Positions 54,909 through 63,814 are shown, numbered from the stretch's first letter. The stretch: DNA of 64,000 nt from Streptomyces sp. NBC_00490 (GCF_036013645.1 NZ_CP107869.1:4650001-4714000); one strand, 5' to 3'. Program-made: numbers and translations. Notes: generated by a model from the letters alone, not told the origin.

Positions 54909-55532
54909 TTGAGTCACATCGGACGTCCTGGAGAGCCTGACAAGCGAATGTTGCGGCGAGAGTTCCTCGCGGTGAGGAACAGGTTGACGGCCGATGACGT
55001 GCGGGAATCCGCGACCGCGCTGGCCGGACGGGCGCTCGGGCTGCCCGAACTGGCGCGGGCGCGCACGGTGGCGGCGTACGTCTCGGTGGGGAGTGAACCC
55101 GGCACGCTCGCGCTCCTGGACGCGCTGCGCGCGCGGGGCGTGCGCGTCCTGCTTCCGGCGCTCCTGCCCGACAACGATCTGGACTGGGGCGCGTACACCG
55201 GGGCGGACTCCCTCGCCCGCGTCCGGCACGGCGGAAAGATGGCCCTCTTCGAGCCCTCCGGGGAGCGTCTGGGCCCGGACGCCGTGACCGGGGCCGACGT
55301 CGTGCTGCTGCCCGGCCTGGCGGTCGACGCGCGCGGCATGCGGCTGGGGCGCGGCGGCGGATCGTACGACCGGGTGCTGGCGCGCCTGGAGCGCGCGGGC
55401 GCCCACCCCGCCCTGGTGGTGCTGCTCTACGACTCCGAGATCGTCGAGCGCGTTCCCGAGGAGGTGCACGACCAGGCGGTGCACGCGGTGGTGACGCCGT
55501 CGGGTGTTCGCCGCTTCCGGGACGACGCGTGA
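54909..55532 (+). CDS. fau: 5-formyltetrahydrofolate cyclo-ligase
   Basis: A 207-residue ATP-dependent enzyme converts 5-formyl-THF to 5,10-methenyl-THF. Typical motifs are KRMLRREFLAVRNRL at the N-terminus and RLGRGGGSYDRVLARL near the C-terminus. The start is a TTG at 54909 with GGGAG six bases upstream. The divergent pairing with galU is also seen in mycobacteria. It ends at a strong terminator shared with the convergent acylase gene. Confidence 0.93.
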   Translation: MSHIGRPGEPDKRMLRREFLAVRNRLTADDVRESATALAGRALGLPELARARTVAAYVSVGSEPGTLALLDALRARGVRVLLPALLPDNDLDWGAYTGADSLARVRHGGKMALFEPSGERLGPDAVTGADVVLLPGLAVDARGMRLGRGGGSYDRVLARLERAGAHPALVVLLYDSEIVERVPEEVHDQAVHAVVTPSGVRRFRDDA

Positions 55533-55553
55533 GCCACGTCAGGTGAGCACATG

Positions 55554-55591
55554 CGAACGGGCCCTCCACGCACGCGTGGAGGGCCCGTTCG
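55554..55591. terminator. Strong bidirectional terminator
   Basis: An 18-bp perfect stem (CGAACGGGCCCTCCACGC with GCGTGGAGGGCCCGTTCG) is separated by two bases. It lies between the convergent folate ligase and acylase stops. Confidence 0.88.
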
Positions 55592-55610
55592 GCGATGCGC
55601 CGTCAGTGGC

Positions 55611-58430
55611 TCACGGCTTCAGTACCAGTGTGTCGCTCGTGTTCTTGTCGACAGCGTCCTTCGAGAAGGACCAGTCCAGCAGCTCGCCCTTGGCCCACTT
55701 GCCCGTCTGGTCGGTGTAGTGGGCGCTGTAGGCGTGTCCGGAGGCTCCGGTGAGGTTGATCCACCTGGACTTGTCGAGGTCGCCGAGGTTGACCACCATC
55801 CGCATCGACGGCACCCAGATGACGCCGTAGCCGCCGGCGGCGTTCCACCCGGTCGCGTTGACGGTGGCCTCGCCGCCGCTGAGCTTCCAGGGACCCCGGT
55901 TGAGGGCGTACCGCACGATGCCGGGGCCTTCGATGCCGAGCGTCTTGTTCTTCAGGAACAGGCGGTGCAGCCGGCCCCAGCTCCAGGTGTCGATGTCCTT
56001 GCCGAGCTTGGCGGTGAGCTCCCAGCGGGCGTCGATCATGGCGCGCTTGAACAGCTGGTCGCGGTTCTCCGCCTCGGGGCGGTCGCCCACCCCGGCGGGC
56101 GTCTTCCACCAGTCGCTCTTCTCGTCCTCCATGAGGTTGCGCACGACCTCGAACCAGCGGTCGCCACCGTCCGGCTGCGCCTGGTCGGCGTCGCGCTGAC
56201 CGCACTCGCGGACGTTCTCCGTCTCGTCGGCGGGGCCGGTGGTGTTCACGGGTTCGACCCACAGGCACTGGCCCTTGACCCGCAGCTCCTTGGGCAGCTT
56301 GTTGCCGAAGGCGAGCTTGAGGATGTTGCGCCAGACCGAGTTGAAGTAGGCGGCGGCCGCCGAGTCGGCGTCCTGGGTGTAGTCCCAGCCCTCCAGCAGC
56401 TTCTGCGCCTCGCGGACGTCCTTGTCCTCGATGTCGATCTTCAGCAGCTTGGGCACGAGCAGCTTGGCGATCTCGCTGCTGTTGTCCAGCTGCATCTGGC
56501 GCATGTCGTCGGTGGAGATCTTGCCGCCGCCGTCGATCTTCGACTTGATCAGGTCGGTGATGCGCTGGCTGCGGGCGCCGTAGCCCCAGTCGGTGGTGAG
56601 CGTGTAGGGGTACTTGTCCTTGTCGATCACGGCCTGGTTGGCGGTGACGATGTACCCGCGCGCGGGGTCGTACTCGTAGGGGAGCCGGTCCTGCGGGATG
56701 TAGCCGGTCCAGCGGTACTTGGAGTCCCAGCCCGGCTGCGGGATCGAGCCGTCCACGCCCTGTGCGCGCGTGGGGATCTTTCCGGGGAGCGTGTAGCCGA
56801 TGTGGTCCTTGGTGTCGGCGTAGACCAGGTTCTGCGACGGCACGTCGAACAGGGCCGCGGCCGCGCGGAAGTCGTTCCAGTTCGTCGCCTTGTCCATCGC
56901 GAACACGGCGTCCATGGAGGTGCCCGGGTCCAGCGCGGTCCAGCGCAGGGAGATGCCGTAGCCGTCGCCGCGGTCGGGTGCGGCGGTGTCGACGGTGGCC
57001 TTCTTGCCGACCTTGACCAGTTCGTCGTCGCGGTCGGACAGCAGGGGCCCGTTGTTGGTCTCCCGGACGACGATCGTCTTGGGCTCGCCGCCGGCGACCT
57101 TGATGGTCTCCTCGCGCGTGGTGAAGGGCTTCACCTTGTCGTCGTACAGGTAGCCGTTGCTGCTGAGCTTCTCCAGGTAGAGGTCGGTGACGTCGACGCC
57201 GGAGTTGGTCATGCCCCAGGAGATGTCCTGGTTGTGGCCGATGACGACGCCGGGCATGCCCGCGAAGGTGTAGCCGGAGACGTCGTACTGGCACTTGCTG
57301 GAGACGGTGCGGCAGTGCAGGCCCATCTGGTACCAGACGGAGGGCAGCGAGGCCGACAGGTGCGGATCGTTGGCCAGCAGCGGCTTGCCGGTGATGGTGT
57401 GCGAGCCCCCGACGACCCAGGAGTTCGAGCCGATGCCGTTGCCGTTCACGCCGACGGCCGCGGGAAGGTCCTCCAGGACGCCGTAGAGCCCCGAGAGCTG
57501 GCTCTGGAGGGCCGTGGTGCCCGAGGTGGAGGCGGTGCCCGCGGTGCCGCTCGTGGACGCTCCGGTGCCAGTGCCGGTGCCGGTACCGGTACCGGTACCG
57601 GTCCCTGTTCCCGTGCCTGTCCCCGTGCCCGAGGTGCCGCTGCCCTGCTCGAACGTCTTGGTCAGCTCGTCGTACTGGCCTTCCTGGACGATCGCCTTGT
57701 TGCGGCCGTAGGGGTAGCCCGGGTACAGGTCCTCGATCTGCTTGGGGCCGAGGCGGCTGGTGAGCAGGGCGCGGTCGATCTCGTCGTCCATGTTGCCGCG
57801 CAGGTCCCAGGCCATCGCCTTCAGCCAGGCGACCGAGTCGACGGGGGTCCACTGCTCGGGCTTGTAGTCGTTGACGAAGCCCAGCGCCGCGTACTCGAGG
57901 GAGATCTCCTCGCCGTCCTTGCCCTGCAGGTAGGCGTTGACTCCCTTGGCGTAGGCCTGGAGGTACTTCTTGGTGGAGGCCGACAGCTTGGTGTCGTACT
58001 CCTTCTTCGCGACCCGGTCCCAGCCGAGCGTGCGCAGGAACTCGTCCGTGTCGACCTGGCTCTTGCCGAACATCTCCGACAGGCGCCCGGAGGTCATGTG
58101 GCGGCGCACGTCCATCTCGTAGAACCGGTCCTGCGCCTGGACGTAGCCCTGCGCCATGAACAGGTCCTCGTCGGAGGCGGCGTAGATCTGCGGGATGCCG
58201 TAGCCGTCGCGCTTCACGTCGACCGGTCCGGACAGGCCCTCGAGCGTGATCGAACCCTTGGTCTGCGGGAAGGAGGCACGGACGGTGCTGATGGACCAGT
58301 ACGCCCCGTAGGCGACGCCGCCGATGATGGCCAGTACCAGGACGAGGACGATCAGACGGGCTTTGCGCCCCTTTTTCCTGCCGGACTTGCCGGGCTTCTG
58401 ACCCGATGAGGCGGTGGTGTTGGGGGGCAT
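55611..58430 (-). CDS. Penicillin-acylase-family N-terminal-nucleophile hydrolase with Gly-Thr repeat
   Basis: A 939-residue membrane-anchored or secreted Ntn hydrolase has a basic N-terminus and one helix (LIVLVLVLAIIGGVAYGAYW). The alpha-chain region includes DLFMAQGYVQAQDRFYEMD, and the beta-chain begins at the predicted autocleavage site G-S335-N-S-W. Ser335 is the catalytic nucleophile, and HNQDISWGMTN is also typical. Just before the cut, about residues 262-296 are Gly-Thr repeats (57546-57645). Members cleave amide bonds of acyl-homoserine lactones, beta-lactams or lipopeptides. The true substrate is unknown. The ATG at 58430 (MPPNTTASSG) is used. Confidence 0.9.
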   Translation of the reverse strand: MPPNTTASSGQKPGKSGRKKGRKARLIVLVLVLAIIGGVAYGAYWSISTVRASFPQTKGSITLEGLSGPVDVKRDGYGIPQIYAASDEDLFMAQGYVQAQDRFYEMDVRRHMTSGRLSEMFGKSQVDTDEFLRTLGWDRVAKKEYDTKLSASTKKYLQAYAKGVNAYLQGKDGEEISLEYAALGFVNDYKPEQWTPVDSVAWLKAMAWDLRGNMDDEIDRALLTSRLGPKQIEDLYPGYPYGRNKAIVQEGQYDELTKTFEQGSGTSGTGTGTGTGTGTGTGTGTGTGTGASTSGTAGTASTSGTTALQSQLSGLYGVLEDLPAAVGVNGNGIGSNSWVVGGSHTITGKPLLANDPHLSASLPSVWYQMGLHCRTVSSKCQYDVSGYTFAGMPGVVIGHNQDISWGMTNSGVDVTDLYLEKLSSNGYLYDDKVKPFTTREETIKVAGGEPKTIVVRETNNGPLLSDRDDELVKVGKKATVDTAAPDRGDGYGISLRWTALDPGTSMDAVFAMDKATNWNDFRAAAALFDVPSQNLVYADTKDHIGYTLPGKIPTRAQGVDGSIPQPGWDSKYRWTGYIPQDRLPYEYDPARGYIVTANQAVIDKDKYPYTLTTDWGYGARSQRITDLIKSKIDGGGKISTDDMRQMQLDNSSEIAKLLVPKLLKIDIEDKDVREAQKLLEGWDYTQDADSAAAAYFNSVWRNILKLAFGNKLPKELRVKGQCLWVEPVNTTGPADETENVRECGQRDADQAQPDGGDRWFEVVRNLMEDEKSDWWKTPAGVGDRPEAENRDQLFKRAMIDARWELTAKLGKDIDTWSWGRLHRLFLKNKTLGIEGPGIVRYALNRGPWKLSGGEATVNATGWNAAGGYGVIWVPSMRMVVNLGDLDKSRWINLTGASGHAYSAHYTDQTGKWAKGELLDWSFSKDAVDKNTSDTLVLKP

Positions 58431-58672
58431 CGCTGTCCTTGCTGTCCTAACGCGAGCGGCAGGCGGGGCTGTGACTTTGAATGAGCGCTGGAGCAACCAT
58501 AGGCGCAGGGCCCGACGCCACTTGACGCGGAGTCGGGTACCGGCACGGACGGACGTTCGATCTTGCCTGCCGGAGTGTCAAGAAATCGTCAAGAGTTAGG
58601 TAAGGTAACGAAGTACTTGGATGCGGAGACCCACCCCTTCGTGTCCTATGTACGTGAGCCCACGCGCGTGTG

Positions 58673-60208
58673 ATGCCCGTGAGCCAGGGAAGGGAACAGC
58701 CACTGACCGTCCACGACCTCAACCAGCTCCTGCTCGTCTGCTCGCTCGTCCTGCTCGTCGCCGTCGCAGCGGTCCGGATCTCCTCGCGCAGCGGGCTCCC
58801 CAGCCTGCTCGTATATCTGGGCATCGGCGTCGCGATGGGCCAGGACGGCATCGGCGACATCCACTTCGACAACGCCGAGCTGACCCAGGTCATCGGATAC
58901 GCGGCCCTGGTCGTGATCCTGGCCGAGGGCGGACTGGGCACGAAGTGGAAGGAGATCAAGCCCGCGCTGCCGTCCGCCACCGCGCTGGCGCTGGTCGGGG
59001 TCGCGGTGAGCGTCGGGGTCACGGCGACGGCCGCGCACTATCTCATCGGGCTGGAGTGGCGCCAGGCGCTCATCATCGGGGCGGTCGTGTCCTCGACGGA
59101 CGCGGCGGCGGTCTTCTCCGTGCTGCGCAGAATCCCCCTCCCCGCGCGCGTGACGGGCACGCTGGAGGCCGAGTCCGGCTTCAACGACGCCCCCGTGGTC
59201 ATCCTGGTCGTCTCCTTCTCCACCGCGGGCCCGGTCGAGCACTGGTACGCGCTCCTCGGCGAGATAACCCTGGAACTGGCCATCGGCGCCGCCATCGGCA
59301 TCGCGGTCGGCCTGCTGGGCTCCTGGGGACTCAGGCACGTCGCGCTGCCCGCCTCCGGCCTCTACCCGATCGCCGTCATGGCGATCGCCGTGACGGCGTA
59401 CGCGGCCGGTGCGCTGGCGCACGGCAGCGGCTTCCTCGCCGTCTATCTCGCCTCCATGGTGCTGGGCAACGCCAAGCTGCCGCACTGGCCCGCCACCCGC
59501 GGTTTCGCCGAAGGGCTCGGCTGGATCGCCCAGATCGGCATGTTCGTCCTGCTCGGTCTGCTGGTCACCCCGCACGAGCTGGGCGACGACGTGTGGCCCG
59601 CACTCGTCATCGGCCTGGTGCTGACCATGGTCGCGCGCCCGCTGAGCGTCGTGCTCTGCCTGACGCCGTTCCGGGTGCCGTGGCAGGAGCAGACCCTCAT
59701 GTCCTGGGCCGGACTGCGCGGCGCCGTGCCCATCATCCTGGCGACGATCCCCATGGTGAACGGTGTCGACGGCAGCCGCCGTATCTTCAACATCGTCTTC
59801 GTCCTGGTCGTCGTCTACACCCTGCTCCAAGGGCCGACGCTGCCCTGGCTCGCCCGCCAGCTGCGGCTGGGCGGGGACGCGGAGGCTGCCGACCTCGGCA
59901 TCGAGTCGGCGCCTCTGGAGCGGCTGCGCGGACACCTGCTGTCCGTCCTGATCCCCGACGGATCGAAGATGCACGGCGTCGAGGTCAACGAGCTGCGGCT
60001 GCCGGCCGGGGCCGCCGTCACCCTCGTAGTCCGCGAGGGAAAATCGTTTGTTCCGCTGCCCACCACGGTGCTGCGGCGCGGGGACGAGCTGCTGGTGGTC
60101 GCCACGGATCCCGTGCGGGACGCGGCGGAGCGACGGCTGCGCGCGGTGGGACACGGCGGAAAGCTGGCCGGGTGGCTGGGCACGAACGGGGAGACACCGC
60201 GGCGCTGA
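58673..60208 (+). CDS. Cation/proton antiporter with TrkA-C domain (NhaP2/CvrA type)
   Basis: A 511-residue CPA1-like antiporter has about twelve helices, including the conserved ESGFNDAPVVILVV and GLRGAVPIILATIP motifs, followed by a C-terminal RCK-type TrkA-C domain (about 405-500). It exchanges K+ or Na+ for H+, probably gated by a ligand on the RCK domain. The start is uncertain. ATG 58673 and GTG 58679 lack a good ribosome site, while a CTG at 58715 (LTVHDLNQ) sits after AGGGAAGGGAACAG and may be the true start. GTCAAGA is repeated upstream at about 58577 and 58587. Confidence 0.88.
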   Translation: MPVSQGREQPLTVHDLNQLLLVCSLVLLVAVAAVRISSRSGLPSLLVYLGIGVAMGQDGIGDIHFDNAELTQVIGYAALVVILAEGGLGTKWKEIKPALPSATALALVGVAVSVGVTATAAHYLIGLEWRQALIIGAVVSSTDAAAVFSVLRRIPLPARVTGTLEAESGFNDAPVVILVVSFSTAGPVEHWYALLGEITLELAIGAAIGIAVGLLGSWGLRHVALPASGLYPIAVMAIAVTAYAAGALAHGSGFLAVYLASMVLGNAKLPHWPATRGFAEGLGWIAQIGMFVLLGLLVTPHELGDDVWPALVIGLVLTMVARPLSVVLCLTPFRVPWQEQTLMSWAGLRGAVPIILATIPMVNGVDGSRRIFNIVFVLVVVYTLLQGPTLPWLARQLRLGGDAEAADLGIESAPLERLRGHLLSVLIPDGSKMHGVEVNELRLPAGAAVTLVVREGKSFVPLPTTVLRRGDELLVVATDPVRDAAERRLRAVGHGGKLAGWLGTNGETPRR

Positions 60209-60541
60209 CCGGGCGCCGACCGGGGCGGCGCGGCCCATGTCGTCAAAGGGTCCCGTCGAGAGATGTCGTTAAGGGGACGTTTCGTACGGTTCACACCACC
60301 GGTAATCGCAGGTGAACAAGGCCCATGGTGCTCGTTTTCACAGGCGCACCAGGCGTTGATCCCTGTACGATGAAGGCGCATTCTGATCGAACCAACTCTG
60401 CCTGACGCAGTGCTGGCGCGACCGTATGGCGGCCGAGACGCCCCTTCGCAGTGGGCCCGGTATCTACCGCAGTGCGCGCAAGAGGACAGCTCTCGGCGCC
60501 CCCGCACAGGCGCGCTACCAGGCGGCAGAAAGGCACGGGCC
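60209..60541 (+). other. 333-bp spacer, no gene seen
   Basis: I see no convincing gene on either strand here. A possible promoter for the MFS gene is TTGATC at about 60357 with a CATTCT-like -10 roughly 17 bp later. Short frames in the region lack ribosome sites and family character. Confidence 0.4.
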
Positions 60542-61804
60542 GTGGCATCCACGGTCACCGCACGCCCGGGATACGGGCAGCTGCTGCGCACGCGCGGCGC
60601 CTGGACGTTCCTGCTCCCCGGCTTCGCGGCACGTCAGCCGTTCGCGATGCTGACGATCTCCATCGTGCTGCTCGTGCAGCACACCACCGGCTCGTACGGC
60701 GCTGCAGGCGCCGCCGCGGCCGTCACCGGCGTCTCCATGGCACTGTTCGCGCCCTACAGCGGGCGCCTCGCCGACCGCCACGGGCAGCGCGCCGTACTGA
60801 TCCCCGGCGTGCTCGTGCACACGGCGTCAGGTCTGACGCTGACGGCGCTCGCCCTCTCGCACGCGCCTCTGTGGGCACTGTTCGTCGCGGCCGTCCCCAC
60901 CGGCGCCTCGGTGCCCCAGGTCGGTCCGATGGTGCGCGCCCGCTGGGGCGTGAAGCTCCAGGGCTCGCCCCTGATGACCACCGCAGCGGCGTTCGAGTCC
61001 GTCACGGACGAGCTGACCTTCGTCTTCGGCCCACTGCTGGCCACCGCGCTGTGCACCGCCGTCGACCCGGCCGCGGGCCTGCTCACGGAGTCGGCACTGA
61101 CCCTGCTCGGCGGTCTGCTGTTCGCCGCGCAGAAGAGCACGCAGCCGCTGGTCACCCTCGACAGGCACGCACGCGTGGAGCACGGTTCCGCGCTGCGCGT
61201 GCCCGGCGTGCGCGTGCTGATCGTGACGTTCCTGGGCATCGGCTCCGTCTTCGGCGGCATGCAGGTCTCGCTGGCCGCGTTCACCGAGTCGATCGGCGAG
61301 CCCGGCCTGAACGGTGTCCTGTACGGCGTCTTCGCCGCGGGCAACATGCTCTCCGGGATCGTCTGCGGCGCCATCGCCTGGAAGGTGGCTCCGCAGCGGC
61401 GCCTCGTGGTCGGGTACGGCGCGCTCGCGCTGGTGGCCTCCGGACTGTGGGCCGCGCACTCGGTGCTCGCGCTCGCGGGGCTCGGCCTTCTGGTCGGCAT
61501 GTGCATCGCGCCCGCGCTGATCACCGGCTACACCCTGGTCGAGAGCCTGGTGCCGGCCGGTGCCCGTACCGAGGCCTTCACCTGGCTGACCGGTGCGGTG
61601 GCGCTCGGCCAGGCGGCCGCCGTCACGGCTGCCGGACAGCTGGAGGACCGCTTCTGGACCGGTGCAGGATTCCTCGTCCCGATGGTCGGCACCTCGCTCG
61701 CCCTGGCGACCCTGTTGGCCCTCCGGTCACGCCTGACGACGCGCCCCCGGACCCGGACCGTCGCACGTGGCGTCGGTCACCGCGTGCCGGTGGCGGTGGA
61801 CTGA
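60542..61804 (+). CDS. MFS transporter
   Basis: A 420-residue permease of the major facilitator superfamily has about twelve helices. The loop-2 signature is GRLADRHGQRAVL, and the central loop is short. It starts at GTG 60542 (VASTVTARPGYGQLLRT). Earlier in-frame starts would add Arg-rich sequence. It resembles drug or sugar exporters with no identified substrate. No regulator is adjacent. Confidence 0.85.
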   Translation: MASTVTARPGYGQLLRTRGAWTFLLPGFAARQPFAMLTISIVLLVQHTTGSYGAAGAAAAVTGVSMALFAPYSGRLADRHGQRAVLIPGVLVHTASGLTLTALALSHAPLWALFVAAVPTGASVPQVGPMVRARWGVKLQGSPLMTTAAAFESVTDELTFVFGPLLATALCTAVDPAAGLLTESALTLLGGLLFAAQKSTQPLVTLDRHARVEHGSALRVPGVRVLIVTFLGIGSVFGGMQVSLAAFTESIGEPGLNGVLYGVFAAGNMLSGIVCGAIAWKVAPQRRLVVGYGALALVASGLWAAHSVLALAGLGLLVGMCIAPALITGYTLVESLVPAGARTEAFTWLTGAVALGQAAAVTAAGQLEDRFWTGAGFLVPMVGTSLALATLLALRSRLTTRPRTRTVARGVGHRVPVAVD

Positions 61805-61834
61805 TCCTCGGGAATACGTCACTATGGACCATCG

Positions 61835-61861
61835 TTAGCACTCATTGAGTGAGAGTGCCAG
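61835..61861 (+). promoter_or_regulatory. CIRCE element (HrcA operator)
   Basis: TTAGCACTC, nine bases of spacer, then GAGTGCCAG matches the CIRCE consensus TTAGCACTC-N9-GAGTGCTAA with a perfect left arm and seven of nine in the right arm. Its right end overlaps the AGGAGG ribosome site of the FmdB-type gene, so HrcA binding should repress it and heat or unfolded protein should induce it. Confidence 0.85.
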
Positions 61862-61871
61862 GAGGAAGACA

Positions 61872-62177
61872 GTGCCGACCTACCAGTACCAGTGCACCGA
61901 GTGCGGCGAGGGCCTCGAGGCGGTGCAGAAGTTCACCGACGACGCTCTGACCGAGTGCCCGAACTGCCAGGGGCGCCTCAAGAAGGTGTTCTCCGCAGTC
62001 GGCATCGTCTTCAAGGGCTCCGGCTTCTACCGCAACGACAGCCGCGGCTCCTCGTCGAGCACCTCGCCGGCGTCGAAGCCGTCGACGTCCTCTCCGTCCA
62101 CCTCGACATCGACGTCCTCGGACTCGAAGCCGTCGAGCACCGGCACCTCCTCCAGCAGCAGCACCTCCGCCGCTTAA
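61872..62177 (+). CDS. ruc: FmdB-family zinc-ribbon protein, likely Ruc-type redox chaperone
   Basis: A 101-residue protein has an N-terminal zinc ribbon (YQYQCTECGEGLEAV and TECPNCQGRLKKVF, two CxxC pairs) and a long Ser/Thr/Pro disordered tail. This is the layout of the FmdB family, including Ruc (Rv0991c) of M. tuberculosis, a chaperone activated when its zinc cysteines are oxidised and repressed by HrcA. Here too a CIRCE element precedes the gene, which supports the equivalence. The GTG at 61872 has AGGAGG six bases upstream. Confidence 0.82.
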   Translation: MPTYQYQCTECGEGLEAVQKFTDDALTECPNCQGRLKKVFSAVGIVFKGSGFYRNDSRGSSSSTSPASKPSTSSPSTSTSTSSDSKPSSTGTSSSSSTSAA

Positions 62178-62191
62178 AGACGCGCCCGCGG

Positions 62192-62221
62192 GACCCTGTC
62201 GTCGTACGACGACAGGGTCCT
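62192..62221. terminator. Perfect 30-bp palindromic terminator
   Basis: GGACCCTGTCGTCGT is followed directly by its reverse complement ACGACGACAGGGTCC. It lies 14 bases after the FmdB-type stop and separates it from the phosphorylase gene. Confidence 0.8.
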
Positions 62222-62277
62222 CGGTGTTTTCCGGAGCCCTTCTCTGCCCGCTGCCGGGGCCAGCTAGTGTGCGGGTC

Positions 62278-63111
62278 ATGGCGAACGCAGAGATCGGCGT
62301 AATCGGCGGCTCGGGCTTCTACTCGTTCCTCGACGACGTGACCGAGATCCAGGTGGACACCCCGTACGGACCGCCCAGTGACTCCCTGTTCCTCGGTGAG
62401 ATAGCGGGCCGTCGGGTCGCCTTCCTGCCCCGGCACGGACGCGGCCACCATCTGCCGCCGCACCGGATCAACTACCGCGCCAACCTGTGGGCGCTGCGGT
62501 CGGTCGGGGCACGCCAGGTACTCGGTCCGTGTGCGGTGGGCGGTCTGCGCCCCGAGTACGGGCCGGGCACGCTGCTCGTGCCGGACCAGCTGGTCGACCG
62601 TACGAAGTCCCGCGCGGGGACGTACTTCGACGGGCTGGCGCTGCCGGACGGCGGTGTGCCCAACGTGGTGCACGTGTCGCTGGCCGACCCCTACTGCCCC
62701 GTCGGGCGGGCGGCGGCGCTGAAGGCCGCGCACGGCCGGGACTGGGAGGCGGTCGACGGCGGGACCCTGGTCGTGATCGAGGGACCGCGCTTCTCGACGC
62801 GTGCCGAATCACTGTGGCACCGGGCGCAGGGCTGGTCGGTGGTGGGCATGACCGGCCACCCCGAGGCGTCGCTCGCCCGTGAACTCGAGCTCTGCTACAC
62901 GTCGTTGACCCTGGTCACGGACCTCGACGCGGGCGCCGAGACCGGTGAGGGCGTCTCGCACGACGAGGTGCTGCGGGTGTTCGCGGCGAACGTGGACCGG
63001 CTGCGGGGAGTGCTGTTCGACGCGGTGGCCGCGCTGCCGGCGAACGAGGAGCGGGACTGCCTGTGCAGCACGGCGCTGGGCGGCATGGACCCCGGGTTCG
63101 AACTGCCGTGA
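62278..63111 (+). CDS. mtnP: S-methyl-5'-thioadenosine phosphorylase
   Basis: A 277-residue enzyme of the MTAP branch of the purine nucleoside phosphorylase family splits methylthioadenosine with phosphate for methionine salvage. Motifs are IGVIGGSGFYSF, FLPRHGRGHHLPPHRINYRAN and IEGPRFSTRAES, with GMTGHPEASLARELELCY. The ATG at 62278 (MANAEIGVIGG) is chosen, although its ribosome site is weak. A methylthioinosine phosphorylase or related purine specificity cannot be excluded. Confidence 0.92.
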   Translation: MANAEIGVIGGSGFYSFLDDVTEIQVDTPYGPPSDSLFLGEIAGRRVAFLPRHGRGHHLPPHRINYRANLWALRSVGARQVLGPCAVGGLRPEYGPGTLLVPDQLVDRTKSRAGTYFDGLALPDGGVPNVVHVSLADPYCPVGRAAALKAAHGRDWEAVDGGTLVVIEGPRFSTRAESLWHRAQGWSVVGMTGHPEASLARELELCYTSLTLVTDLDAGAETGEGVSHDEVLRVFAANVDRLRGVLFDAVAALPANEERDCLCSTALGGMDPGFELP

Positions 63112-63166
63112 CGCTGTGGAGAACGGCACCCCGGCACGGGCGGAACTGCTCCTTCGGGTGAGGGAG

Positions 63167-63175
63167 TTGTCCACA
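63167..63175 (+). promoter_or_regulatory. Isolated DnaA-box sequence TTGTCCACA
   Basis: TTGTCCACA is the preferred Streptomyces DnaA box. A single copy lies in the spacer between the phosphorylase and the CpaB-like gene, with a weaker TGATCCACC about 20 bases on. One box could titrate or regulate, but a chance match is likely. Confidence 0.35.
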
Positions 63176-63268
63176 ACCGAGCGGTGATCCACCTGTCCCG
63201 GCGGGCGGTAGCGCGAGGCCCCATCGTGGTCCTGCAAGCCGATCCCTCCTGACAGGTGGTGGTTCCCC

Positions 63269-63814
63269 GTGTCCTTCGCTCCGTCTCCCCCGCCCTTCTC
63301 CCCCCTTGCTCCGCACCCGCCCGGCACCGACGCTCCCGCGACATGCGAGGTGCCGCACTTCGCTCCCGTGCGGGTGCGCGGCGGGCGGCATCAACTGGCC
63401 CGGCTCGTCAGGCATCGCCGACGGGCCGTGGCGGCGGGCCTGGCGGTCACCGCGGCCGCGCTGGTGGCCGTCGGTCCGGGCGACTCCGACGGGGCGCGCG
63501 GGCATCCCGTGGCCGCGCCGGTGCGGGAGCGTCGCGCCGTGGAGATGGTGACGGCACCGGTGCGGATCGCCGACGGAGCCACGGTGCTGCTGTTGCGGCC
63601 CGGTGACCGGGTCGACGTGATCGCCGCCGGGACGACGGCGACGGGAGGCGACGCCCGGGTGCTCGCGCGCGGGGTGCGGGTGAAGAAGGTGCCGGAGCCT
63701 GTGGAGGGTGCCGCGGAGAGCGGGGCGCTGGTCGTGCTCTCGGTGCCGCGTCCGGCCGCGGTGCGTCTCGCGGGCGCGAGCGCCACGGCACGACTGGCGG
63801 TGACACTGTGTTGA
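63269..63814 (+). CDS. RcpC/CpaB-like secreted or anchored protein
   Basis: A 181-residue protein has a Pro-rich N-terminus, one hydrophobic segment (VAAGLAVTAAALVAVG) and an extracytoplasmic domain. The core RPGDRVDVIAAGTT is the RcpC/CpaB signature of Flp-pilus and SAF-domain proteins. It starts at GTG 63269. No pilus genes are visible nearby, so a pilus role is uncertain. The next gene is mscL. Confidence 0.78.
   Translation: MSFAPSPPPFSPLAPHPPGTDAPATCEVPHFAPVRVRGGRHQLARLVRHRRRAVAAGLAVTAAALVAVGPGDSDGARGHPVAAPVRERRAVEMVTAPVRIADGATVLLLRPGDRVDVIAAGTTATGGDARVLARGVRVKKVPEPVEGAAESGALVVLSVPRPAAVRLAGASATARLAVTLC

Noticed and set aside
58596-58614. A full iron box (DmdR site)
   Set aside because: Only the left half matches; the right half does not, so I kept it only as a low-interest note.
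60291-60548. An 85-codon minus-strand frame in the spacer before the MFS gene
   Set aside because: No ribosome site, no family character and Arg/Pro-rich random composition.
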